Shown here piece by piece: positions 44,583 to 52,637 of a stretch of 64,000 nt of DNA (the first letter of the stretch is position 1; every line of letters starts with the position of its first letter). The position numbers and the translations under genes are program-made. Below the pieces are notes generated by a model. That model made no database searches and was not told the DNA's origin. It saw only the letters and a program-made list of their open reading frames with translations. The DNA comes from an uncultured Flaviramulus sp. (GTDB lineage: Bacteria > Bacteroidota > Bacteroidia > Flavobacteriales > Flavobacteriaceae), in the NCBI GenBank assembly GCA_947495125.1, contig CANLXL010000001.1, forward strand, positions 682,001 through 746,000, in the 5' to 3' direction.

Positions 44583-45144
44583 TATTTTTCAATTCCAGAC
44601 TTAAGGCTTTTAGCTTTTCCATGCATCGGTATTTTTGATTTCTTGCAGACGCTGAGGTCATCTTCAATACCTCGGAAATAGCATTCATGGATTTCCGTTC
44701 AAAATAAAACAATTTTAAAAGTGTTTTACACTGTTCGCCCAGCTTAGCCAGGGCTTGTTTTAATATGAATTGTTTTTTGGCTTCTTCATCTTCTTCAATA
44801 TCGACCTCATCTTTCACTGCCGTTAAATGGGAGGTCTCATTGGTCAGCACCGTTTTTTTATAAGTAGCGGATCTTAAATGATCTGTCCATTTATGCTTTG
44901 CGATCGTGTATAAATAGGCCTCTACACTGCTTCCTGTTTTTTTAAATTTTTCGTCTTTAATATTCTTCCAGCATGCGATAAACGCCTCTTGATAAATATC
45001 TTTAGCTATGGTATGATTTCCACTATTCTTTAAAACATAAGCATTAACCTTTGGGTACATGCTTGTATAGACAGCTTTTAGAACCTTAGAGTCGTTCTTT
45101 TTAAAACCTAAAACAAGTTGTTCTTGACTATAATGCTTTAACAT
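44575..45144 (-). CDS. ECF-type RNA polymerase sigma factor
   Basis: 189 aa. Region 2 spans about 10-85 (VLKAVYTSMYPKVNAYVLKN, AKDIYQEAFIACWKNI, EAYLYTIAKHKWTDHLR) and region 4 about 125-180 (LGEQCKTLLKLFYFERKSM, ISEVLKMTSASARNQKYRCMEKL). It heads the sigma - membrane TPR - CHAT operon and probably drives that operon or a stress regulon. A 7-bp hairpin starts two bases upstream of its start codon and may affect translation. It differs from the sigma factor at 12491-13075, so the two serve separate systems. Confidence 0.93.
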   Translation of the reverse strand: MLKHYSQEQLVLGFKKNDSKVLKAVYTSMYPKVNAYVLKNSGNHTIAKDIYQEAFIACWKNIKDEKFKKTGSSVEAYLYTIAKHKWTDHLRSATYKKTVLTNETSHLTAVKDEVDIEEDEEAKKQFILKQALAKLGEQCKTLLKLFYFERKSMNAISEVLKMTSASARNQKYRCMEKLKALSLELKNNE

Positions 45145-45146
45145 TC

Positions 45147-45171
45147 CCCATACCTAGTTGAAAAGTATGGG
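45147..45171 (-). promoter_or_regulatory. Hairpin abutting the sigma factor start codon
   Basis: CCCATAC / GTATGGG, 7 bp, with an 11-nt loop, placed 2 bases upstream of the start codon. Such a stem would cover the ribosome-binding area. Whether it is an RNA switch or an operator dyad cannot be told. Confidence 0.4.
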
Positions 45172-45256
45172 AAATTTAAAGATTTTTATGGGTTTACAAA
45201 AGGAACTTTCATTTTATTGACCTAAAAATATTACTTTTCTAATCATCTTAGTGTCA

Positions 45257-47716
45257 TTAAGGCTCTAATTCAACCCGTACTTCTGCAAAGCCCTCCAGCG
45301 TTCCCAGAGCTGCAAGTGCATCTGCTCTGGCAGAATCCGGACCGCTTCCCGTATAGGTTATATATCTGTATTTGCCATCAGTTAAATCGGAATCATTGCC
45401 AGCCGTCCAACTTTTACCGGAGTTTACAAAACTTGTAGAATTATTACCAAACTTAAGTTCCTTTACTCTTAAACTATAATTTAAAGCATCTGCCTCTGGA
45501 GAAAATTGAAAGAATACGGCATAACCATAGCCGTCTCCGTTACTATCGTCCCAGATGTCATACTCAACTTTTGGATATAAGTACTTTACGTTTTCTTCAT
45601 TTTTAATATTAATGGTAGCACTTACTTCATCTAACAAGCGATAGTCTTCATTGCTATTTTTTGGCTTTGCGTATATCGCAGCGTAAATCGTTTCCACTCC
45701 TTGCTCTGTTTCACTATCGGTACATCTATAAACTACGGCATTTTCATTGTACGTCGTCCAGTTTGTTCCAAACCCCGCCAATAAACCATAACTTCCGTTT
45801 GTTGTCCAAACCACTTTATAATCAGATTCGCTATTCGGGATTATCGTTTCTCCATCGGCATTGCTTAAGTACAATGTTAAATCGGTATTACCCTGAATGG
45901 TAACGCCATTTGGTTTTATTCTGAACTTATCTTTCTTAACATTGACTTCCATAGATGCTGTTTCCAATTCTATTTTATCGGCCCCTTCCACTCTAAAAAC
46001 TTTAACAGATACGGTTTCAATATTATCGCCATCGGATAATTGACTGCTAGAAGCTGTGCTAATAAATAAAACACGTTCTGAATCAGAATTGAAATTAGTA
46101 CCACTATTCCCTTTCGTATCACTTAGAAACCCGCCAAATACTGAGGATGTAGTCCATTCGTACTCATAGACATCATTGGCCTGACCACCATTTACAACGG
46201 TTGCAATAATCTCTTTTCCATCAGATGTATTGCTGGTAACCATCGTTTCCGGATTCAGGCTTACCGCCCCGTCTTCCACAGTAACATCCCAACTTTCGAG
46301 ACTTTTAGAAGCACCTATTTTCGAATTTACACATTGATAACTCAATAGATTTGCTATTTTATTAATAACACCGGCTATTTTTGTGACATTCTTTTTTTGA
46401 TCATTGTTAAGAATATAGTTGTACGGTTGGTTTCCTCCACCGCTTAAAATATCATAAGCGTCCAACATAATATCAAAGGCATCTCCAAAAGAACCATTAT
46501 TATCTTTGTAGATGTCATCAATATAATTGTGAAGTGCCGTTTCGAAATCACCTTCAAAAATAAGTGTGTTAACGGCTGAATTAGCATCTAAATATGGTTT
46601 CACCTGAACGTAGAGTTCTTCATCTTTAGAACCTTTTAACAAAAGTAAATCTGACTTCCTTCCTGAAATTTCTGTTAGTACAGGCAAAAGATAATCAACA
46701 ATAAATGTTTTCTGAGATAGGCGCTCGAACATTCCCTGCTCATCCTCAGTCATTTCTCTATCCTTTCCTGAAGACCCGGGGCCAATAACAGACACCTCAT
46801 AGAGAACACTAAGTTCAGATTCTTCTAAGGGTAAGGCTTGAGCATCTGTTTTCTGTACTTCATAAATGGGGTTACCACAATTTGCTAAACTCGCCATAAC
46901 GGCTTTTGGTCTGTTTGTTTGCCCTTCATCTAATATTGGTGCGGTTATTGGAAAATCAAAATCAGCAAAATCAGTGCCATTTACAGCACTGTTTATAACC
47001 GTTTCTTGTCCGGATTTATTTGTAGATGTCATTTTATAAATAAATGCATGTGAACGTCTCGGATATTCATTACTAATTTCAATACTATTATTTATAATTT
47101 CTTTAATACGAATGCCACTTCTAACATCTTTTTCGTCTACCAATACTCTATTTGAAAGATCTACATCGGTTTTCTCATCTAGAATTTTATCTATAAAATT
47201 CAATAAACCTGAGCTAAATCCGCCCTTCTGAAGCATCAGTCTATCGGCTTTAAAAGTATCTGTTAAGCTTGATATAAATTCTTCAAAACTTGGCATTTGA
47301 GCAAGTTCTTCTAATATCTCTTTTTTCAAATCCTCTTTTTCGGCGTAACCAACCACCGAAAAGTAAGCCAGCACTTCAGCCGTTGTTTTCAAAGAAATTT
47401 CTGTTTTTTCCTTTGATACAAAACCTGCTAAAACGGGGTTGCTATTGGCATCAAATAAAAATGCCAATTCCAAATCATTTCCGAATACCGGAATTTCGGC
47501 ATTACCCGAACCATCTACTTTAGTATCCTCCCCTAAAGTGTTTACTATATTGTCTGTCAAGGTTCCTGAATCACCATCGGGTAAAACGACTTGAATTGTT
47601 GTACTCTCGTTAAATCGATTCTCACCAGTTGCTTCACCGGAACCATCATCGTCGGAATTACAGCCTGCAACAAACAGGAATACTGATATTGTTAAAAATT
47701 TAAATACATTTTTCAT
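45257..47716 (-). CDS. Large secreted lipoprotein of unknown function
   Basis: 819 aa. Signal peptide with lipobox FVAGC (Cys19), then an acidic and Gly/Ser-rich linker (NSDDDGSGEATG), a typical mark of surface-exposed flavobacterial lipoproteins. Residues 60-480 are mixed helix and strand with no recognised family. Residues 480-720 look like two Ig-like repeats (DVTVEDGAVSLNP..., FRIKPNGVTIQG...), and the last 90 residues form another beta domain. It has no catalytic motif that I can see. It is last in a run of minus-strand genes coding exported proteins; a 59-bp gap separates it from the lipoprotein upstream. A structural or adhesive role is possible but unproven. Confidence 0.75.
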   Translation of the reverse strand: MKNVFKFLTISVFLFVAGCNSDDDGSGEATGENRFNESTTIQVVLPDGDSGTLTDNIVNTLGEDTKVDGSGNAEIPVFGNDLELAFLFDANSNPVLAGFVSKEKTEISLKTTAEVLAYFSVVGYAEKEDLKKEILEELAQMPSFEEFISSLTDTFKADRLMLQKGGFSSGLLNFIDKILDEKTDVDLSNRVLVDEKDVRSGIRIKEIINNSIEISNEYPRRSHAFIYKMTSTNKSGQETVINSAVNGTDFADFDFPITAPILDEGQTNRPKAVMASLANCGNPIYEVQKTDAQALPLEESELSVLYEVSVIGPGSSGKDREMTEDEQGMFERLSQKTFIVDYLLPVLTEISGRKSDLLLLKGSKDEELYVQVKPYLDANSAVNTLIFEGDFETALHNYIDDIYKDNNGSFGDAFDIMLDAYDILSGGGNQPYNYILNNDQKKNVTKIAGVINKIANLLSYQCVNSKIGASKSLESWDVTVEDGAVSLNPETMVTSNTSDGKEIIATVVNGGQANDVYEYEWTTSSVFGGFLSDTKGNSGTNFNSDSERVLFISTASSSQLSDGDNIETVSVKVFRVEGADKIELETASMEVNVKKDKFRIKPNGVTIQGNTDLTLYLSNADGETIIPNSESDYKVVWTTNGSYGLLAGFGTNWTTYNENAVVYRCTDSETEQGVETIYAAIYAKPKNSNEDYRLLDEVSATINIKNEENVKYLYPKVEYDIWDDSNGDGYGYAVFFQFSPEADALNYSLRVKELKFGNNSTSFVNSGKSWTAGNDSDLTDGKYRYITYTGSGPDSARADALAALGTLEGFAEVRVELEP

Positions 47717-47775
47717 GAATAACTGTTTTTTTTGATTATTGTTTTTTTAGATATCGAGATTTAAACAAAATGTCA

Positions 47776-49026
47776 TCAAAACGCTTTTTTAACTTTTGTC
47801 CATGACCTGTTATTTAAATTGATATCCCCATTGGGGTTGTAGAAGTAATTGTCATTTTTAACGTAGTTACCATCACTATCCATCCAATATTCATTGGACC
47901 CCGCTTGTACTTGATAATTTCGTCCGGTAGAGGGGTTATAAACGGTTTCCTGTTCGTTGATCATATTAATGAATCGCTTCTGCCCCACATCACTACCTTG
48001 ACCGAAAGTTCTACCCATAAAAGATGCATGATTGGCATCCTGGGCCGCCCAAATGCCTTTCATTTTTTGTTGGTGGGCGTTAAAGGCTACCTGACGGTTT
48101 TGCATGTTTCTTTGATGTTTTCTGGCTGCTTCTCTGGCACGTTGTTGACTGAGTTGTGCCATGTATTGCTTCCACTGTGGGTTGTCTTTTGTGGCTTCGG
48201 TGGCATCTAAAAGCTTGTTAATGGTTTCGTCCAGCTTATGATCATCTACAAAAACATAATCCAAACTGTAGAACCAAAACACCATGGAATCGTTAGAAAG
48301 CAATGGTTGTGTCATGGCAATTTTTATTAGAGTTACCAGTGCTTTTTGCCCCTTATTGTTAGTCCACTCTGTAACGTAATGATCTAACTGAGCCTGCTGA
48401 CCACCACTTTTATTCAGCATATTTCTTAAATACCGCTTGGCTCTGGGAATATGTTTTTGGCCCACCAACTGAAACCCACTTTGGGTCATTCTGCTGTTGA
48501 CTTCCTCTTCCATAATTTGCGCATTACTAATTATAGGACGTATCATAGACGCCGTGCTACTATACTGCCGCATGAGCTGTGCGGTTTGATAATTCGGGTA
48601 GTGTAAATTGAACTTTATGGGGGTATTAAAGGTTTTTAAATTATCGGGGCCTTGAATTTGCATTAAAAACAAAGGAATCTTTTGGTCTATGGTATAGGTT
48701 GGTTTTGAAATGACCTGCCAGTTGCCAGGGTATTCTGTACTGTTGACGACCAAACCGGTTCTGGCATCTCTAAATTCGTGCTTCTTTTTACCACCGTTGA
48801 AAACCTTTGAAAACAGTCCCTTCTTTTCACGCTTTAGTGCGTGGTTAACTTGTTCCGTGGTATATTGATCTGGTGATTCCGGGTCATCTTCGCCATAAGC
48901 TTCTTCTAAAGCTTCATAATATGCATCGTCGTCATACATAGCGTCATTATTACGGCTATTTTGTTTGCATCCAAAGGTTAAAAGGAGGGTAATGAGGGTG
49001 GCCTGACATACCGTTTTTGTTCTCAT
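47776..49026 (-). CDS. Lipoprotein of unknown function
   Basis: 416 aa. Signal peptide with lipobox LTFGC (Cys20), then an acidic stretch (DAMYDDDAYYEALEEAYGEDDPES). The centre (about 85-290) is a compact domain with PGNWQVISKPTYTIDQKIPLF and ALVTLIKIAMTQPLL. Residues 290-330 form a Gln/Arg-rich helix (QLSQQRAREAARKHQRNMQN). The C-terminal part carries aromatic, Asn-rich motifs: YNPSTGRNYQVQAGSNEYWMDSDG and YFYNPNGDIN. I do not recognise the family. The layout suggests a secreted protein with a helical stalk and a small C-terminal beta domain. Confidence 0.75.
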   Translation of the reverse strand: MRTKTVCQATLITLLLTFGCKQNSRNNDAMYDDDAYYEALEEAYGEDDPESPDQYTTEQVNHALKREKKGLFSKVFNGGKKKHEFRDARTGLVVNSTEYPGNWQVISKPTYTIDQKIPLFLMQIQGPDNLKTFNTPIKFNLHYPNYQTAQLMRQYSSTASMIRPIISNAQIMEEEVNSRMTQSGFQLVGQKHIPRAKRYLRNMLNKSGGQQAQLDHYVTEWTNNKGQKALVTLIKIAMTQPLLSNDSMVFWFYSLDYVFVDDHKLDETINKLLDATEATKDNPQWKQYMAQLSQQRAREAARKHQRNMQNRQVAFNAHQQKMKGIWAAQDANHASFMGRTFGQGSDVGQKRFINMINEQETVYNPSTGRNYQVQAGSNEYWMDSDGNYVKNDNYFYNPNGDINLNNRSWTKVKKAF

Positions 49027-49109
49027 GATATTCTATTGCTTTATGATTTACAATAGTGTATCGGGAAAGTTTTAAAATGTCATCAGGAAGAAAAGGTTCA
49101 TATCCATAA

Positions 49110-49144
49110 TAAAAAAAGGCTAACCTTTATTAGGCTAACCTTTA
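49110..49144 (-). terminator. Strand-biased terminator built from a direct repeat
   Basis: AGGCTAACCTTTA occurs twice in tandem (49117-49129 and 49132-49144). As minus-strand RNA, GGUUAGCC can pair with the second GGUUAGCC through six Watson-Crick and two G-U pairs and is followed by seven U. On the plus strand the same positions would be A-C mismatches. It sits just past the coiled-coil gene. Confidence 0.65.
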
Positions 49145-49166
49145 ACATCATCAACTTTAAGTGCTA

Positions 49167-49691
49167 TTAATTGTCCTTAGATGATTGTTTTAGTTTCTTC
49201 GCTTTTTTGACTTTCTTTTCCAAAGAATCCACCTCTCTTTCAATGGCTTTTATTTTTTCCATTTTTTGATCATAGGCCTTCTCGGAAATTTCTCCCTGCT
49301 TCTTTTGTTTCTTAAGTTTTTCTTTAGTTTGCTTCATGCGTTCTCTGGCCGTATTTACCTTGGACTCTCCCTTTTCCACCTTGGTTTCCAACTCTTTGAT
49401 CTTTTCTTCCTGCTTTAGTTTGGCTTGCCTTGCTCGCTCTTTACCAAATTCTTTTCCCCGGAGATCGCCCTTGTTCTTTCCATAGGCATTCCCTTCGTTT
49501 TCCAAAGCCTCCTTTTCGGCTTTAAGTTCCTTTTCTTTATTCTTTAACTCCTTTTCAGCCTTATCTTTCTTATTTTTTATTTGCTTTTCGGTTTTTTCCT
49601 TTTTACCGACTTTTTCGGGCTTTTGAGCAAAACTATTCGTCATAAAACCAAGTACCAGAACAAGGGTTACGATTTTAAATGTTATCTTCAT
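49167..49691 (-). CDS. Exported, highly charged coiled-coil protein
   Basis: 174 aa. Signal peptide (MKITFKIVTLVLVLGFMTNSFAQ) followed by an almost continuous Lys/Glu-rich coiled coil (25-165) with only a short break at NAYGKNKGDLRGKEFG (about 66-82). About a third of residues are Lys. There is no enzyme motif. It may be a periplasmic scaffold or bind acidic envelope polymers; function unknown. It lies 10 bp behind a small coiled-coil lipoprotein on the same strand and ends at a terminator, so the two form a unit. Confidence 0.8.
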   Translation of the reverse strand: MKITFKIVTLVLVLGFMTNSFAQKPEKVGKKEKTEKQIKNKKDKAEKELKNKEKELKAEKEALENEGNAYGKNKGDLRGKEFGKERARQAKLKQEEKIKELETKVEKGESKVNTARERMKQTKEKLKKQKKQGEISEKAYDQKMEKIKAIEREVDSLEKKVKKAKKLKQSSKDN

Positions 49692-49701
49692 AATGTCAGG
49701 T

Positions 49702-49926
49702 TTATAATTCGTTAAACATGTTATCCAATTTCTCGATGGATGCTTGAATCTCCGATTCTGCTGCTTTTAGTTCTTCAGTAACCGCTTCAAGAACTTTAAT
49801 TTCCTGTTGCAAGTGAAGCGCTTCAAGTTTTACAGAAGTGCTTTCAGCCTCTACCTTTTCTTTTTTATCGCCACAGCTTAAGTTTACAAAGACGATACAA
49901 ACCAATAAAATGCCTAAATTTCTCAT
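49702..49926 (-). CDS. Small coiled-coil lipoprotein
   Basis: 74 aa. Signal peptide with lipobox VNLSC (Cys18); the mature part of about 57 residues is one amphipathic coiled coil (KLEALHLQQEIKVLEAVTEELKAA and following). It resembles Lpp-like small envelope lipoproteins in size and layout but is not homologous by any motif I can see. Co-transcribed with the charged coiled-coil protein 10 bp downstream, perhaps as a partner. Confidence 0.72.
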   Translation of the reverse strand: MRNLGILLVCIVFVNLSCGDKKEKVEAESTSVKLEALHLQQEIKVLEAVTEELKAAESEIQASIEKLDNMFNEL

Positions 49927-50078
49927 AATATCATCGTTTACAGTTTTTAAGACACCAGCGAATCAATAAAGTCACATGCTATTTAATTCTATTAAAAATT
50001 CACTATATTGTAGTATCCTCTCAATCTCCTAGACTTCACTTAATTATAATACATTCTAACCAACCAATATTATTAATT

Positions 50079-50579
50079 ATGAAGATCAGATCATTCATTA
50101 TCTTACTGCTAGCCCCTATTTTGATGACTAATTGCGAGCAACCTCCTAAGGATGCCACCGACGACATTGTTGCTGCCAATGCGGTTTTTGCCGAACATTT
50201 TAACGCTCATAACGGGAAGGCTCTTGGCGAGCTTTACACTAAAGACGGCAGATTGTTTCCGGTTAACAGCCCGGTTATAGAAGGCCAGGAAGCCATCGGG
50301 AAATTTTGGTCCGCCGTATTCGGTATGGGCATTGACAACGCGACATTAAGCACGGTTCATGTTGAGACGTTTAACAATACCGCTGTTGAAGAAGGTGCTT
50401 ATAAATTGTTCGATTCTGAAGGCAATCAACTGGATGAAGGTAAATATATTATTATCTGGAAAAACGTCGACGGCCAGTGGCGACTGGATCGGGATATTTT
50501 TAGCACGAATATGCCAGCTCCGGAACCTCCGAAAGTGGAAGAATCCGATGAAAGTGACTCCGACGGGGATCAGGCATAA
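50079..50579 (+). CDS. NTF2-like/DUF4440-type lipoprotein
   Basis: 166 aa. Signal peptide with lipobox LMTNC (Cys19). A SnoaL/NTF2-like cone fold (about 28-145) is suggested by IVAANAVFAEHFNAHNGKALGELYTKDGRLFPVNSPVIEGQEAIGKFW (seen over positions 30-77) and YIIIWKNVDGQWRLDRDIFS. This matches ketosteroid-isomerase-like secreted proteins with a conserved W-x-x-D-x-D/F-x end. The C-terminal tail is acidic (EESDESDSDGDQA). It is divergent from the small lipoprotein gene, with 152 bp between. Such proteins often bind small hydrophobic ligands; the activity is unknown. Confidence 0.83.
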   Translation: MKIRSFIILLLAPILMTNCEQPPKDATDDIVAANAVFAEHFNAHNGKALGELYTKDGRLFPVNSPVIEGQEAIGKFWSAVFGMGIDNATLSTVHVETFNNTAVEEGAYKLFDSEGNQLDEGKYIIIWKNVDGQWRLDRDIFSTNMPAPEPPKVEESDESDSDGDQA

Positions 50580-50795
50580 ACCTTTCATTTTAAAGGAGAT
50601 TATCTAAAAAAGTATTTCTAACGATCCTTCTAATCTAAGAATCGATTATTTCAAATATTTAAATTTGATAAAAAGTGCATTTCTGTTTAGGCATTTCAGA
50701 ACGTTATTTTCTATATCATCTCTTTTAGACACTTTATTTATCCCATCATACTATAATCCCACCGAATTCTAAAGTGATCATTTAAACTTAAAAAC

Positions 50796-51968
50796 ATGAA
50801 ATCAGAAAACAATAATACTGCAGAGCCCACCCTTCTTTTTATACCCGACATTAGCGGGTTTACCAAGTTCGTACATGAAACTGAAGTATCACATAGCGAA
50901 CATATCATCAAGGAATTATTGGAGACTCTGATCGATGCTAATGAAATGGATCTTGAAATCTCTGAAATTGAAGGCGATGCTATTCTTTTTTATCGCAAGG
51001 GCAGAAAACCCACAGCGGCTGAGACCCTGGCGCAGGTACAACGCATGTATACCAAATTTCACGCCTGCCTTAGAAAGTATGACACCCAAAGAATTTGTCA
51101 GTGCGGAGCTTGTGTCAATGCCAACAGTCTTAGTTTGAAATTTATTATTCATTATGGCAATATTTCCATCAGCCAGGTAAAAAACCGATCCAAGCTATTT
51201 GGAAAAGATTTGATCGTGGCTCACCGCCTGATGAAAAATGATGTGTCTATTGAAGAATATGCTTTAATCACCAACCAACTGATGAACGCTTGTTCGACTT
51301 GGGTTGAAGTTGACCAAATTGCCTGGGAAAAGCCAAACAAAGGTGTAGGTGAGTACGATTTTGGCAGCATTACTTACTGTTACTTGTCCCTGACTCCTCT
51401 AGAACCTCATATCCCACAGCCCGTTATTGAAGATTTTACCCCGGACCCAAAGATGCTTAGTATCCTTGAGGTAGAGGAGATTGTCAATGCTCCTATAGAA
51501 CTGGTTTTCGATGTTATTTCAGATACTAACGCAAAGCATCTTTGGGTACTGCATGTTAAGGGCAGTGATAAAACTAATGGTAAGATTACCAAAAACGGGA
51601 GTACCCATCGTTGTATTATGAATGAGGATGAGACCGACCCGTTTATTACGTCTCATAGCTTTAAAATAAGCAAAGATCATATTACCTGGGTAGATACCAA
51701 TCATACCGGAGGCACCAATTTGGTCATCACGCTGCGTCGTATTGGAAATCGGTTGACTCGTGTACATTTTAATGTCTTCCTAAAGCTAAACCCTATTCAA
51801 AAGATAATATTCAATTTATTTAAGAAAAAGGATCTTACCGCTTTCTTTGGCGGCTCGCTCAAAAGACTCAATGAATACTGTACAACTTTGGATAAGGAAG
51901 GTATCGGACATTCGTCGGGTATCTTACTGGAACCGGCAGAAAGTGCGATAATGGAATCGGAGGCTTAA
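50796..51968 (+). CDS. DUF2652 and SRPBCC-fold protein
   Basis: 390 aa, cytoplasmic. Residues 10-200 match DUF2652 (TLLFIPDISGFTKFVHETEVSHSEHIIKELLE, split by line; IEGDAILFYRKG; FIIHYGNISISQVKNRSKLFGKDLIVAHRLMKN), which resembles a nucleotidyl cyclase fold whose metal residues are partly kept (Asp in PDISGF and EGDAILFY). Residues 225-365 form a SRPBCC/polyketide-cyclase-like domain (EVEEIVNAPIELVFDVISDTNA...). A CQCGAC motif (about 101-106) is notable and could bind metal. Catalysis is not proven for this family. It has its own promoter region (216 bp upstream). Confidence 0.86.
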   Translation: MKSENNNTAEPTLLFIPDISGFTKFVHETEVSHSEHIIKELLETLIDANEMDLEISEIEGDAILFYRKGRKPTAAETLAQVQRMYTKFHACLRKYDTQRICQCGACVNANSLSLKFIIHYGNISISQVKNRSKLFGKDLIVAHRLMKNDVSIEEYALITNQLMNACSTWVEVDQIAWEKPNKGVGEYDFGSITYCYLSLTPLEPHIPQPVIEDFTPDPKMLSILEVEEIVNAPIELVFDVISDTNAKHLWVLHVKGSDKTNGKITKNGSTHRCIMNEDETDPFITSHSFKISKDHITWVDTNHTGGTNLVITLRRIGNRLTRVHFNVFLKLNPIQKIIFNLFKKKDLTAFFGGSLKRLNEYCTTLDKEGIGHSSGILLEPAESAIMESEA

Positions 51969-51979
51969 TCCCGAAAGTT

Positions 51980-52201
51980 TTATTCTCCGATCATTTGGAA
52001 GAATTCTGAGATTTTGATTTCTCGGGCTTCGCAAATACGTTCCAGTGTGGTTAAGGAAATACCACTGCCTTCAGGCTTTAAAATCCGTCGAACTAATTTT
52101 TCGTCTATAGCATGATCTTTGGCAAATTGACGATTGGATTTGGATTTCCTAATCCATTCCGAAGCGATGTAATTACATATCTTTTTCTTTAAGCCATCCA
52201 T
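51980..52201 (-). CDS. Small XRE-like helix-turn-helix protein
   Basis: 73 aa starting at the ATG at 52201 (a TTG nine bases upstream is in frame but less likely). HTH region: SNRQFAKDHAIDEKLVRRILKPEGSGISLTTLERICEAREIKISEFF (spread over 23-70), typical of small Cro/C1-like regulators with the LERICEA recognition-end motif. It lies divergent from a small gene of unknown function; a perfect 14-bp inverted repeat 28 bp upstream is its likely operator. Convergent with the DUF2652 gene, 11 bp apart. Confidence 0.82.
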   Translation of the reverse strand: MDGLKKKICNYIASEWIRKSKSNRQFAKDHAIDEKLVRRILKPEGSGISLTTLERICEAREIKISEFFQMIGE

Positions 52202-52228
52202 ATTAAACAAAGAAATGGTATGTTTGAA

Positions 52229-52260
52229 AAAATAATGCGGAAATAATTCCGCATTATTTT
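52229..52260. promoter_or_regulatory. Perfect 14-bp inverted repeat, candidate operator
   Basis: AAAATAATGCGGAA, loop ATAA, TTCCGCATTATTTT. It lies between two divergent genes, covering the expected core promoter of both. The neighbouring XRE-like protein is the natural candidate to bind it. A terminator reading is less likely since no gene ends here. Confidence 0.68.
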
Positions 52261-52296
52261 AATTTTTACTATATTAGAATCATCAAACCCAATGAC

Positions 52297-52584
52297 ATGA
52301 CGCCAGAAGAATTTAAATCAAAATACCTACACACCTTACATACCGATACTTCAAAGTCTGAAACCTATATCAAACTACCCATTGCTGATTTGAATGAACT
52401 TGCCTATTTTCAAACCTCGTTGCTCGAATGTATCGGGTTATTATCTCAATTGGAACAAACACAGTATAAGCATGAGCAAATGCAGGGCGCTATGTATTGG
52501 CTTAGCAGACTCTTGTTGGTTGGGTATCCTCAGACTGAAATGGATGGGTTGGAGGAATGGTTAATAAATGATGACATTCCTTAA
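52297..52584 (+). CDS. Small hypothetical protein
   Basis: 95 aa, cytoplasmic, mostly helical, no recognised family. Two Trp-containing segments (AMYWLSRLLLVGYPQTEMDGLEEWL, about 64-88) end the protein. A decayed copy of that C-terminal segment lies at 60862-60960, with about nine differences in 71 bases. The gene is divergent from an XRE-like regulator with a shared inverted repeat and could be its controlled partner, but it does not look like a known toxin. Confidence 0.72.
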   Translation: MTPEEFKSKYLHTLHTDTSKSETYIKLPIADLNELAYFQTSLLECIGLLSQLEQTQYKHEQMQGAMYWLSRLLLVGYPQTEMDGLEEWLINDDIP

Positions 52585-52617
52585 ATTCCAATTCCGAACT
52601 ATATCAGAATTGGAATT
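52584..52617. terminator. Hairpin between convergent genes
   Basis: Perfect 11-bp arms AATTCCAATTC / GAATTGGAATT with a 12-nt loop, starting in the stop codon of the 95-aa gene. The following T-rich tract is weak, so it is a moderate terminator candidate. Confidence 0.6.
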
Positions 52618-52637
52618 ATTACTCAAATTGCGCTAAT

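Noticed and set aside
40631-45144. CHAT operon considered as a known anti-phage system
   Set aside because: No gasdermin, nuclease or CRISPR effector partner is adjacent; the sigma-factor context suggests envelope signalling.
49117-49144. Tandem direct repeat considered as the start of a CRISPR array
   Set aside because: Only two 13-bp units with a 2-bp gap; it is better explained as a terminator.
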